A stretch of 64,000 bases of DNA, from NCBI GenBank assembly GCA_018287875.1, contig JAGVVL010000001.1, positions 5,518,001 to 5,582,000 of the forward strand, in the 5' to 3' direction. A program made the position numbers and the translations under genes. Below the pieces are notes generated by a model. It was given only the letters and a program-made list of their open reading frames with translations. It did not search any database and was not told the DNA's origin. Shown piece by piece: positions 1 through 11,100 of the stretch (within the stretch, counting starts at the first letter, position 1; every line of letters starts with the position of its first letter). Origin of the DNA: Nigrospora sphaerica (lineage: Eukaryota; Ascomycota; Sordariomycetes; Amphisphaeriales; Apiosporaceae).

Positions 1-550
1 AGGTAAGTAGGCAGATACCTCTTAGTTCTAATAAGGCGGCCGCAGGTACCTCTCCGCTTGCCTGTCAGCGCTTACTTGGACAGGAAGGGGATAGATGCTG
101 GAGAGCCGGGGCTTCGGGCTGTCGCAAACCAGATGAGCCTAATAACAAGTAAGCTCCATTTCCCGCGGGAGCTCCCATATGGACCCATGCACTGAAGGTT
201 GGGGGGTCTGGAGCTGGCGGAGAAAGCATGCAAACCGATTCCCCGTCTCAGCGTCATGGATGGTGCGATGCATCTGGAGCGCCGAGCGACCGAGGCGCCG
301 CAGTAGCTGCCCCGGTTGCCATCCGTTCAGTTCAGTCTCTCCCCTCTCGATCCATGCTCGCTTGCTCAGCACGTAGAACCTTACCATACGTTGCCTACCT
401 CCTACATCTACCTTCTGCCTCGCAGGTAGCATTGCTTTTCTCCCAACCTTGGGGAAACTTCCCTTCTTCCGCAATCTTCACTGACACAACCCCCCACTCC
501 CCACCAGCCTGTCGAGATCACCAGAGTTACGCAGCATTCCACACCAAATC
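1..550. other. Left-edge intergenic / 5' flank
   Basis: No coding exon could be supported on either strand. The open frames here are short, overlap on both strands and show no recognisable motif. The last few hundred bases before the ATG at 551 are C/T-rich, as is common in fungal promoters and leaders, so this stretch probably carries the promoter of the TMEM205-like gene. Nothing further seen. Confidence 0.5.
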
Positions 551-1384
551 ATGACGACCGCTTCGCTCCTCTGGTCTCCTGGGCCATACCACGTCCTCTC
601 GTACGTGACACAGCACAACCCTCCCCCGGACCCGTCCTGTCAAGCCGGCACCATGCTCATATGAAGCCTTTCCCCCCAACAGCTACGGGACCCTCTTGGG
701 AACCACCTTTTTCCACGTAAGTCCGTCATCCAGTTGATTCATGCCAGCCATGTGTTTTCCTCGGCGATGGCCGCGTCACCTGAACCAACCCCCCCCCGGC
801 TCTAACGGCGACGTGTGGGCACGCAGAGCTTCGTCAATGCCACGACCTCCTTCACCGTGCTCCCGCGACTCCATTTCGCCGAATTGCAGCGCGCCATCTT
901 CCCTGCCTATTTCGGGATGCAGACGATCCTGCCCGTCGTCGTCGCCCTGACCTACCCCGGCAGCCGCATTGCCGCATCCGGTCTCGGCGGCGTGCTCGAC
1001 GAGCACAATCGCTGGAGCGTGCTGCTGCCGCTGGGCACGGCCTGTCTGACCGGCCTCGTAAACTGGGCCTACTTCCTGCCAGCTACGAACGCTATCACCG
1101 CCAAGCGCCGACAGCAAGGTAAGTTTTCGGCATCGGCATCCATGCTATCGTGCACCGAAGCCGCGGGTGGGCCAGACCCCCGGGTGAAACGACCTGCTGA
1201 CACCAACATTGTTGCAGAGACGAAGGACGATAAGAAGAGCTTTGATTCGCCGCCTCACTCCCAAGAGATGACGGCCCTCAACAAGAAGTTTGGCAAGATT
1301 CACGGCCTTTCGTCTTTGTTTAACCTGGTCACCTTCATCTCCGTTGTCGCGTACGGCTTCAATCTGGGCTCGAGGATCCAGTAG
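551..1384 (+). CDS. TMEM205-like (DUF4149-type) membrane protein, four exons
   Basis: Exons 551-600, 683-716, 827-1118 and 1218-1384. All introns are GT-AG and the phases close exactly, giving 180 aa. The protein begins MTTASLLWSPG. Hydrophobic segments lie near residues 17-45 (SYGTLLGTTFFHSFVNATT), 55-75, 90-115 and at the C-terminus, matching the small multi-pass TMEM205-like domain found across fungi. The segment with PRLHFAELQRAIFPAYF is the most family-like part. A basic, charged loop (KRRQQETKDDKK) spans the last intron and separates the final helix. Role: integral membrane protein, probably of the endomembrane system. Human TMEM205 is linked to secretory traffic, but no biochemical function is established for fungal members. 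It converges on the small minus-strand gene at 1813. The ATG was chosen because it is the only in-frame Met before exon 2. Confidence 0.82.
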
Positions 1385-1812
1385 CGGCCAAACGCCAGCA
1401 TATAAGGTGCACCGGCGACGGGGTCGTCATCACGCCAACGCTCACGAGTAGAAGTGCCAAGTAGAATGCGCCTTGGGGCCAATCAATGGTTCAACTTGTC
1501 GCTAAAACACCGAGATTAAAAACCTTATATCAAAAACCAAAGGTGCACTGACTGTCACGCGGACCAGATATCTCTTCCCTGTGTGTGAAAACCGTGGCGC
1601 CGTGAAAGGCAAGCCAATGAAACGACCGATACGCCAGCTTTGTTACCAATCCCACTCCTTGCCCGGGTATAATGCACTAGTTCAGTCCAGGCGACTTTGG
1701 TCTGTGTCCGTCGTCGAAAGCCTGGTCCTTTATGTTGAGGGACGACTCTTTCCAAACCGCGCCCCTCCCCAACCAAATCGCCGCGATGCGACATGGCAGT
1801 TCGCTCGTCCTC
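1385..1812. other. Convergent intergenic spacer
   Basis: This spacer lies between the stop codons of two converging genes and should hold both 3' UTRs. The stretch around 1500-1550 is A/T-richer (aaaaaccttatatcaaaaacc) and could serve polyadenylation. No gene seen. Confidence 0.4.
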
Positions 1813-2265
1813 TCAGCGACGCTCGGCCAGCGCGAGCAGCTGCAGCTTCGCGGCCGCCAGCTTCTGGGCTTTGGTCTCGGCGTCCTCGACCTTGCTTCGG
1901 CGCTCGGCCGTCGCGGCGCGGCGAAGCGAGTCGTGGAGGGAGCGCTTCATGGGCTGCATGGCCAGTTGCTTGTCGATGTCGAGCTCCTCGGTAGGCGCGG
2001 GGAACTCGCGCGCCAACGGCGGCAGCGGGTTGGACCCCGTCTGCTGGCGGACGATATCGGGCCGCAGGGGCGTCTCGTCCTGGGAGCTGTCGCTCGAGAG
2101 GGAGGACCGCCCCGACGAGCTGGGCCGCTCCGGGAAGTAGCTCGTGCTCGCCTCGGTTGGCCGGGTCCGACCTCTGCTGGTGGTGTCCTGGTAGGCCGAC
2201 GGCGTGGCAAAGGGGCTCGTCAGAAGACCCGTGATGAAGGACAAAGCGTCGCCGAGGTAGGACAT
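1813..2265 (-). CDS. Small hypothetical protein, coiled-coil C-terminus
   Basis: Single exon of 150 aa starting MSYLGDALSFITGLL. I do not recognise the family. The first 15-20 residues are amphipathic to hydrophobic and could be a membrane-associated helix. The middle (residues 25-75) is Ser/Pro/Arg-rich and probably disordered. The last about 60 residues are charged and Ala/Leu/Lys-rich (QPMKRSLHDSLRR onward) and read as a long helix or coiled coil. The frame opens upstream to a Met about 29 codons earlier, but that extension is low-complexity and looks like leader. Protein-like composition, a clear switch from disordered to helical, and a clean stop support a real gene. No function is assigned. 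Confidence 0.6.
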   Translation of the reverse strand: MSYLGDALSFITGLLTSPFATPSAYQDTTSRGRTRPTEASTSYFPERPSSSGRSSLSSDSSQDETPLRPDIVRQQTGSNPLPPLAREFPAPTEELDIDKQLAMQPMKRSLHDSLRRAATAERRSKVEDAETKAQKLAAAKLQLLALAERR

Positions 2266-3858
2266 GGTGGAATGTAGACAGGTGGATGTGTGGAGGTGGG
2301 GTGGAGAGAATAAAGGAATCGGACTTCGTTCGGGGATAATTCTTGTTTCCAAGCGATGTCGACAGAGATGGAGACGGGTTGTCTGCCTCTATCTGGAGAT
2401 TTCAAGAGTTCGAAACGGCAGGAGGTATAAGTGGACGGAGCAGGGCAGATAAGCCGAGGACGGGGGAACTTTGCGTTGAAGAGGAGAGGGGGAAATAAGT
2501 ATAACGAACCGAGAGGGGGGTGGATGGGCAGGTAGGGGGACGAAGACCGGCCTATACATATATAGTTCTCATTTCTGGCGATGGCCTCAACGACCGCCAA
2601 GGTGCCTGTGGTTGGACCGGGGTACTACTGGCCATGTGCGTCCCATGGCAGGTGGGACTTTTGACGAGCCCCCCATACAGCGAACAGGATTAGTGATTCC
2701 CCACCTCCGGCTCAATTTCCCGTGTTAATTGACGGGCGAGCACTGACGAGAACCGCAAACGAGCGCCCGAGGCGCAGTGTCGCGCGCTCGTAATGCCGTC
2801 GGGCCTGAGTAGTCCGTCCGGTAAGATAAGCTACCTACGGCACCCGCCCGGGGTCCGGCTAGGTTACGTGCACCTGCATGATAGGGGTCCTGGGGGCTCC
2901 ACTGGCACCGCATCCCTGGGGTTATCGTGAGATGAGCGCCGCCGCCCAATAGGATGTGTACCTCGCTTGGGGGAAAGGGGTCGTCGCCTCCGCCGCCTGC
3001 ATGAAAGGAGGAGAGACGACGTCAAACCGCAGCGGGTTCCGTTTCACTCCATGCCAAGTTCACGGCGACGGGTAGCATACCCCACGCCAAAACCGGTGGG
3101 TGAGTGAGTTGTGAGACTCAACAGAGCAGCAGAGCGAGCCGCCTTCGCGGCCACCCATATGCGGGGTCACGGCCATGGTCTATTGTGTGGCTGCGTTAGT
3201 GTGCGGCGGGCGACAGCCACTCGAACCAAGATTGGGCCAAGGCTGACCAGGTTGCAGACCTCACCGCCCAAGCCGGCGCCGGAGAAGAAGTGAGGGAGGG
3301 ACACCTGGGGATATGGATATCCGATGGCCACCAGGCGTCAACACAGCCGCCGATGTAGGACACGGCGTTTGTATGCAACCTTGCACGACTCGGGTCGCAC
3401 CGCGTCATGTGGCCCGGATGACTATTGGGGCACCTATCCGTCCCTCCCCTCCTCCCTTCACTCCTCCGAATCACTCTGCACTATACAGGTCACAATGCTC
3501 GTCACCTAAACCGACCTGGAAGGCCGACCTTGTTCATTATGCACCTCGTGCTGGAAGAAACAAGATACAACAACAACTTCCCGCCGCCAGGCCCAGGTAC
3601 AAGGTTGTGTCAAGGCAGGCAGTTGGCCATCGCCGAGAGTTGGGGCTGGGCAGTTGTTAAAGTTCCCGATTCGGACACCCGGCGGGAACATGCCCCGATA
3701 CTTTCAGGTATCTGCGTACGATACATGCCACGGCAGCCCATCCTCTCGGTCCGTATCCGGCAGTGGCTGGCTGCAGGAGCGCGTCGCAGCACCCCGGCGC
3801 TTGGCTGCAGGCAAGCATCGCAAGCAAGGCCGGACCTTTGACGCCCATCGTCCACCAC
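2266..3858. other. Intergenic region
   Basis: No gene supported. Near 2552-2568 there is a TATA-like stretch (ctatacatatatag) about 290 bases upstream of the minus-strand gene starting at 2265, a possible core promoter element. The rest contains only short overlapping open frames without motifs. Confidence 0.4.
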
Positions 3859-5094
3859 CTACTTCTGTTTCGCCTTCTGCTTCTTTGCCAACTCGCTCGT
3901 GCGGATGATCTTGGGTCCAGGCGACTTGTATGCGGTAAAACTGGGAATGTGCGCCCCGATTTGCTTCTGGTAGTCCTTGTACTCGGGGTATTTGCCCGAA
4001 GAGATGGCCTCGGTGAGGATCGTCGAACCCTGGAAGAGCAGGATCAAGGACATGGCGCCCAGGCCGGTCCAGCTATAGAGGACCTTGCTCGCATAACAGC
4101 TCCACTGGTACAGCACGAACCAGATGGTCTGCTCAGCCGCGAAGTTCGGGTGTCGACTGTATGCCCAGAGGCCGGAAGTGATGAATCCCCGCTCCAGGTC
4201 TGCCTGCGTATAGCCACGGCGCACCTTTCCCGACTCCCGGTACTCCTTCTTGGCGGCTTGGTAATCTGCAGCCGGGTTAGTCCCCGCGGCTTCAACTTAT
4301 AACGTTGGGCTTACCCCATTGTTGCTGGTCGCTGAACCATTCTGACGTGACAAGCAATACTTGCACGGTCGTGAAAGCATAATCAGCAATGGTCGCCTCT
4401 GGCTCAATTTGTGACGTAAGCAGAATAGCATAGGTCGGTGCAGCCATCAAGAACAGCAGAACGCTCTGAATGAAAGAGATAAAGGTCAGGTTAAAGACGA
4501 AGAACAGGACTGGATGAACCTGTTTTCGAATGATTTCCCTGGTTCTTATGTCAGCCTTTCAGCCAAACGCCGGGATGGAGCTGGAGGATGCCGACCATCG
4601 ATAGTCTTCAGAGCCGACGGTATAGCCGCCTTTGCGCCAATAGTTGAAGGTCAAGCGGGCCTGGAACCCAATTCCTGTCAGCAACCGTTCGACCGAGACT
4701 GAGGAAGGGGGCCAGGCAAACATACACTCCACAAAACACTCCAGAAGAGAACCAGGTCGACCCGCTGGGTCGGCAGTTCGTTCACATGGGTCCAGGCGGC
4801 AAAATGGGCGTTGTAGATGGTCGGCAGCAGACTCCACATACGATCGACTTGCGAGTAATTCCTGTTGAACTCGGAGACGACCAGGAAGACACAGCCCAAG
4901 AAGAGGGAGAAGGCGAACCCTGACACCAGGGGGTTGGTGCTCTTGTACAGTGTCAACAGGCCATGCGGGCTGCCGCCGCTGGCGACCAGTCTTTGCGGGA
5001 GTTCGTAGAACTGGGCCACATATGGCTCAACCGTCTTGGAGAAGTCGGCGCACTCTTCGAGCGACTTGAGAATTGGGAGGGCCATGGTCGCCAT
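3859..5094 (-). CDS. DUF1295-family multi-pass membrane protein (steroid 5-alpha-reductase-like)
   Basis: Read on the minus strand the exons are 4726-5094, 4596-4660, 4315-4538 and 3859-4265. Phases close exactly, giving 354 aa. The start at 5094 (MATMALPILK) was preferred over an upstream in-frame Met that adds a basic, poorly conserved stretch. A second Met three codons downstream is also possible. Family marks: NRNYSQVDRMWSLLP near residue 80, a GSEDYRW motif split across the second intron, and the C-terminal block GLWAYSRHPNFAAEQ, the hallmark of DUF1295 and the related isoprenylcysteine methyltransferase/5-alpha-reductase group. Several hydrophobic helices lie between. The tail is Lys-rich (KKQKAKQK), compatible with an ER location. 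The second donor (gtcggc) is weak, but the join restores the conserved Trp. The substrate is unknown for fungal members. It is divergent from TOP3. Confidence 0.86.
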
Positions 5095-5843
5095 CGTGTA
5101 TTGCGGCGGCTTCTCCGACCAACGAGAATGCGGCGTGGTTGCGGAGAGAAGAGCCAAAGTCAGCGGTTGGAGTCCTTGAGGTTCTCCTGAAGTTGGGAAA
5201 CCGACCGTTCAGCTCTAGATAGCAGGCGTCATTGATCCCGGTTGGGCATATTTCGTGCGGGGCGCACAGACGACGTACGTAAGTGGTAGGTGGAAGGAGC
5301 TACCCCTGTAAATGTCGTCCTCGGTCCTGCCATAGCTGCTGGAGCGGGCCGAGTCGGCGGAAAAATGGAAGCTAGGCTCATCTCCATCCAAGTTCTGAAT
5401 GTTTACATAAGTGGCCCAAATAGTGACATCTTATCGTACAGAACCACTGGATCTCCCATTCTAGCCACTCGCAGCCCTGAACGAACAGCCGGCCGGCCGC
5501 TGCGATACATCCATCTCTGTACGGCCAGAAAATTTGTTCTGCCTGTTTGCTCAGGCCCGAACGTACCCGCTATCCTGTGCGCGACCGCGGTGCAACCATG
5601 CAAAAATGATGATCAAGACGCGTCTATGAGTAACGCGGTTTGCACGACCCCGCCTATACCAACTGAATCTCTCAGAACGGTGTCGTAGGGGAGGCATGTA
5701 GCAGAATTTTGCCGTTCATGTGCAGTTGTCTCGCAGCTCCTTGTATGAGGCTATCTCCCCACCTGGTTATCCTTTCCAGGCGGCCGCGGATTGTTGTTGG
5801 GGGGCCGGGTTTTCTCGGCATACCGCACCGCTTCGCGTCCAAG
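5095..5843. other. Divergent promoter region (DUF1295 gene / TOP3)
   Basis: This 749-base spacer lies between two start codons pointing away from each other and so should carry both promoters. No motif was distinctive enough to name, and no coding exon was seen. Confidence 0.45.
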
Positions 5844-8112
5844 ATGAAGGTATTGTGCGTGGCAGAGAAACCGTCCATTGCTAAAGCGGTTGCCGGTCAT
5901 CTCTCTGGCGGCACGTTGCAAGTCGTGAGTCCCTTTTCTGCTCTCTCCCCGGGACGCCGTGCGAATAACCCGAGCAGCACAATACGCGGAACAAGTACAT
6001 CAAGAACTATGTCTTTGACTACGATTTCGGCGCGGGCTGGGGCAACTGCGAGGTGACCATGACCTCTGTTCTGGGCCATATCACCCAGGTCGAGTTCCCG
6101 TCGGAGTATAAGGACTGGAGGCATCCGCCCCCGAACCGACTTTTCGACGCGCCTGTTAAGACTGTCTTTAGCGAGGTATGAATGCTAGTCGATTTCGGCC
6201 CCCAGACGCTGTCTCAAATAACCCTCCCCGTAGGACAAGAAGGACATTGCCAGGAACATCGAGGACCAAGCCAAGTGGTGCCAGGGGCTCTGCATCTGGA
6301 CCGACTGTGATCGCGAGGGTGAACATATTGGCCAAGAGATCTGCGAGGCCGCTAAGAAAGGCAACAACCGCCTGCGCGTTAAGAGAGCGAAGTTTAGCAA
6401 CATCGAACGAGCGTCAGTGCCCTCCCTCCTGGTCCGACGACGACGACTCACCCTGACCCAGGCATATTGTCCACGCAGCGAGGAATCTGGTCATGCTGGA
6501 TGAGAGGCAAGTCAGTGCTGTCGCGGCTCGAATCGAACTGGACCTCAGGATAGGCTATGCCTTCACACGGTTTCTATCCAACAACCTTAAAAGCCTTGGC
6601 GGTCCCCTGTCAAACCTCGTCATCAGCTATGGTAAGCAGTCGAGGTGTCATGTTATCGTCGCCACTAACCAGCCCTCCAGGGTCTTGCCAATTCCCCACG
6701 CTGGGATTCGTGGTCGATAGATATTTCCGGGTCAAAAACTTCAAGCCTGAGCCTTTCTGGAGCATCAAAGTCAAACACAACAAAGAAGGCATGGACGTCA
6801 ACTTTTCGTGGTCCAGGACCCGACTCTTCGATCGGCCATCCGTCATTACTCTTTACGAAAGATGCCTCAGCGCCAAGGTGGCGGAAGTGACCAAAGTCCA
6901 GGAGAAGCCGACAAAGAAATGGAAGCCCCTGCCTCTCACGACAGTCGAGCTACAAAAAATGGCCACTAGGTTTCTTCGGATGTCGGGTCAACAAGCGATG
7001 ACAGCGGCTGAGGCCCTCTACAACAAGGGCTTCATCAGTTACCCCAGAACCGAGACGGATCGCTTCGACAGTGGCATGAACCTTCGACCGCTCGTCCAGA
7101 AACAGACATCGGACGCTCGTTGGGGGGCATTTGCCCAAAATCTGGTGAACGGCGGTTTCCAGCAGCCGAGGCAGGGAAGGAACGACGACAAGGCCCACCC
7201 CCCTATTCACCCCGTAACATACGCGGCACCGTCCGTCCTCGGCGAGGATGAGAAAAAGATATACGAATTTGTCGTCAGGCGGTTCCTCGCCTGCTGTTCC
7301 GAGGACGCAAAGGGCGTCGCCACAGATATTGACTTGCTCTACGGCGAGGAGATGTTCCACGCCCACGGCGTCATTGTGCTGGAACGCAACTATTTGGACG
7401 TGTACGTCTACGACAAATGGACCGGGACAGCGGTACTGCCGCCTTTTACGGTTGGTGAACGTTTCGAGCCCCAGGAGGCCCTGATGACCGAGGGAAAGAC
7501 TGCCCCCCCGAGTTACCTGACCGAGGCGGACCTGATTGCTCTGATGGACGCGAACGGAATCGGCACCGACGCCACCATGGCAGAACACATTCAAAAGATC
7601 CAGGACCGAGAGTATGTGCGTACGGTGCCGAGATCGGGCCAACAAGGCACTGATGACGACGATGGCGCCGATGACGTGCCCGCGACCCGAGGGGGCCGTG
7701 GCGGCCGCGGTAGTCGCGGAGGGAGCCGGGGGCGCGGCGGTCGGGGAGGGAGTGCCGCGTCAGGAAGACAGAGAGGTATCATGGAATTCATCCCGACACG
7801 GCTGGGCGTGGCCTTGATCGAAGGATTTGACAGGATGAACTTGGAAACCAGTCTTGGCAAGCCCTTCCTGCGCAAGGAGATGGAGCTCAAGATGAAGGCT
7901 ATTGGCGAGGGCCTGACGACCAAGCAACTGGTCCTCCAGGAGAGCATCGGACAGTATCGACAGGTCTACGACCAGTCGGAGGAGCAACTCCATGTTCTCA
8001 AGAGCGTACGTCTTGCCACACGAAACACGCGGGCTGCCGCGCTCGCCAATGATGTTGCTGACCCCAAAAGCAGGCTTGCAGGCAGTACATCTTTGAGAAT
8101 GGTGCGGCTTGA
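5844..8112 (+). CDS. TOP3: DNA topoisomerase III (type IA)
   Basis: Exons 5844-5924, 5978-6175, 6234-6412, 6462-6631, 6681-8005 and 8074-8112. All are GT-AG and in phase, giving 663 aa, close to yeast Top3 (656). The enzyme passes one DNA strand through a transient 5'-phosphotyrosine break. With RecQ helicase (Sgs1) and Rmi1 it dissolves recombination intermediates in the nucleus. Evidence: N-terminal Toprim start MKVLCVAEKPSIAKAV, the acidic metal triad in WTDCDREGE, and the active-site motif FISYPRTET with catalytic Tyr at about residue 330. The C-terminal gate domain contains GIGTDATMAEHI. Between this and the block TRLGVALIEGF sits an Arg/Gly-rich insert (about residues 543-575). There are no C-terminal zinc ribbons, as in yeast Top3 and unlike animal TOP3A. 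The final exon is only 39 bases (ACRQYIFENGAA) and is easily missed. Confidence 0.95.
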
Positions 8113-11100
8113 TTCCTTGGGAGCACGCCTCGGTTGATCCCTTCCGCATGCAGCCGGTCACACTGCGCCCTGCCGGCGGATATTTACGCGATTGGCGACC
8201 TATAGAAATACCACGGCGAAGGGCCCCGTTTCGACGAGTAGCATTGGAGACATGGTGTAAGTGAAGTTACGCTACGGTCTCGAGCGAGAAGCGTCGACGC
8301 ATCAGGAGCTATGCCGAAACTGATACTACCCGTGAGCCCAGGCTCTACGTCGTCCACGGGACGCGCTAGCGAGGCATGTGAAGGGGGAGGGTAGCAAATG
8401 GTATAGCCCCGAGGGTCGCTACCGAAGACGTCGGGCTTGTCGACGGTTGGCCACTTCCCCTCACCAGGGCAAGAGGATATCTGATATAGGCTCGCACGAG
8501 ATGCAACACCTCCGGATATCGGGGGGTGGCGTCCCTTGCCGACGAGGTCTTATCGGCGGATCCGAGAAGACCATAAGGGGGCGGAGATGCGGGGGGGAGA
8601 TTGCCGTGGTCGGGGCAGTCCGGAAGTTGTCGGGACCTATCGTGACTTAGTGAGGAACACCAGCCACCTATTTCTGCTCTGCCCTTGAAAGCTGTGCGGG
8701 TTTATTTTTGGTATTTCCCCCCTCGTATATCGCCCGCGCATGTGTGTGATTCAACTATGGAGCTCAGAAGCTGCGCCGCAGGGTTAGGAGGGGATAGCTA
8801 TGCCCGGTCTCGGTTCGGCGTGCGAGCACGGTAACTGTGACGGAGGGCCATCGTATGGCGCCATTGGAAAACGTGGGGGGTTTTTGGACAGGGAATGGCG
8901 GCGCCCAGCAGCGGGGTAATAGGCCAGAAACCCTCGCACAACCATTGAGCCCTTTTCGAGCGCCGCTCCGGCGCGCCGGCGACGATATGCCCATGCAGAA
9001 GACAAGGCCCTTTTCGGCCCTCTACCCCTCCATGTGCGATGTGACGACTCCTTCACACCCCACCCCCCCAGACGTCCGTCTCGTACGACGCCCCCGGGTA
9101 CCACGCAGGTACCTTTGTGGACGGCGCAATGTTCGCGGCGGCCCAGGGGGGCCAAGTACAGGTACATGGCCCTATTTTGTCTTCGTTCCCCGGGCGAGAT
9201 TAGCCGATGACGAGATGTTTTGTGGCCGCCGCCGCCCTCGCCCAAATGCCTGGAAGGAATCAAGACGGTGTAATGGCTACTTTCTCGCGGGGCTTTGGCT
9301 CCCACCGTCGGCGTCCCAACTCACCGAAAGGCCGCCGAGGAGGGAGGGGGCCGTCTCACGTTTACTTTTACCTCCAGGCCGCATCAGGCTTTGGCCGTGT
9401 CTAGACCAACGTATCCCGAGGCGTCGGTCGAAGCGGCAGCCCGGCTGAATGCCGGAAGACAGGACCCATCGCAGCAGGGGCGAAACCCTCGAGGCGTACG
9501 TATACCTATACTCACATACACACAATGACTTGTTGTCTCAGCACGGCGTGCTGGCAGGCGGGCGGGCTGCTCTCCCCTCGTTCTGCTCGCTCGCGTTCTC
9601 CCTCGCCGTGGGGTGAGGAGGCGGGGAAGCACCATAGTGCCGGAGGCGGAAGGTGGGCATGGAGCTATTCGTACGTTATGTATTGAGGACCTGGGCTTGC
9701 GCCTCTCAGCGGTCCAGATTCCCTACCGGGGGCTCCCTCGGCACGGACGGCAGCCACAACGGCTCTTACACGGGGCACCGGGGTAGCGCAGGCGTGGGTG
9801 AGCAGTCGTCCATCCGACTACGGCGCTTGCACAGCTGAGTCAACCCGTCTTCGCTACGCGGGGCGCACAGGTCATCTCGGGGAATTTCAGTCTGGCCCAG
9901 ACCGGCTCGGCTGGCGGCCGCTAAGCTCGGTGCTGCACGCGGCCGACCAGCTAGAAGCTCTGGAAACAGGCGCGTCTGCCCTCTTGGTGGCCCTAGGTCC
10001 CGAGCCCTAATGGTGCGCTGGCGGGAGGGAGATGCTGCATGCGGTGGATGGGGATGACGACGCGGAATGGAGACCCGAGATGGGGCTGCCATCACTTCCA
10101 AAAGATGGTGTAGCGGCGGCCCTTGACGGGACGAGTCGGGTGCAGCTTGGCCATGTGCTCGAGGACTGCGCGCTCTTTCGTGGAAAAGACAATGGACCTG
10201 CGAGGCCGCGCAAGGCGCCATCGTCGCCCGTCGTGGGCTTCGGGTGGACCGGACAGCCGGTAGTTGCTGCTTGGAGCTGCGCTGGTGGCCGTTGTCGTGC
10301 TGCCGTGCCCGGATGCGCAACCGTGATTGGCTTGATCCGTCGCTCAGTACTGAAATACCTAGCTGATACGTACTTACACAGTACAGAACCCCTGAGACGG
10401 CGGGATGTGCAAAGCGCAGCAGCGCCCTGGCCACGAGCCGAAGCTCAAGGCCCCAGAACCCGAGTGCCCCCTCGGACAACCTGGCGACAGGAACCGAAGA
10501 CGGTTGCAGGCGGCATGCGCACAACGTAATTGCCAGTTTCCAGCTAGCGGCATGATCGCCACGGTGTTATCCAAATCCTGCGGCGGCGGAGCAGAGAGGT
10601 ACGGATACGCAGCCACACAGGCGGTTGGCGCAGGTGGTGCCGTGTCGGGTTCGACTTCCCCAGCCGTTCCCCAGGCCGGGACTACGCATAGTCTCGCAAG
10701 GGCCACGACGGCGGCGCCGCCCTGCGTCGTCGAAGGCGGCGGGCGGCCAATCAGAGGGCCCGCTGACGGGAACGTGAGGTTGCTTTTGGCTATGCGAGCA
10801 CGATGGCAGCTTTCGTCGCCCAGGTCGCATCGAGGCGACCGGTGCCAGAAAAACCCCGACGACTGCACTGTTAGTAGCAGTTGTCGATTCAGGCGCGGCC
10901 CCATTTCCCCAACCCGGCGAGCCCGTCTGCTGGTTTTGCTCCCAGGGAAATGCATGCTGGTCGACCGCTCGGGGACAAAGGCGACCAGCCTCTGTGTAAG
11001 GTACGAGTCAAACGTTGAGGCCGAGGTGCCATGTTAGCCAGGCCAGTGGCGAAGCCACCTGACTACAATATCCCGGGGCTACGGGCACTACCTACCTTAC

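Noticed and set aside
9766..10524. Minus-strand open frame of 252 codons
   Set aside because: Random-looking composition. A different frame in the same place looks more coding-like (see finding at 10092-10330).
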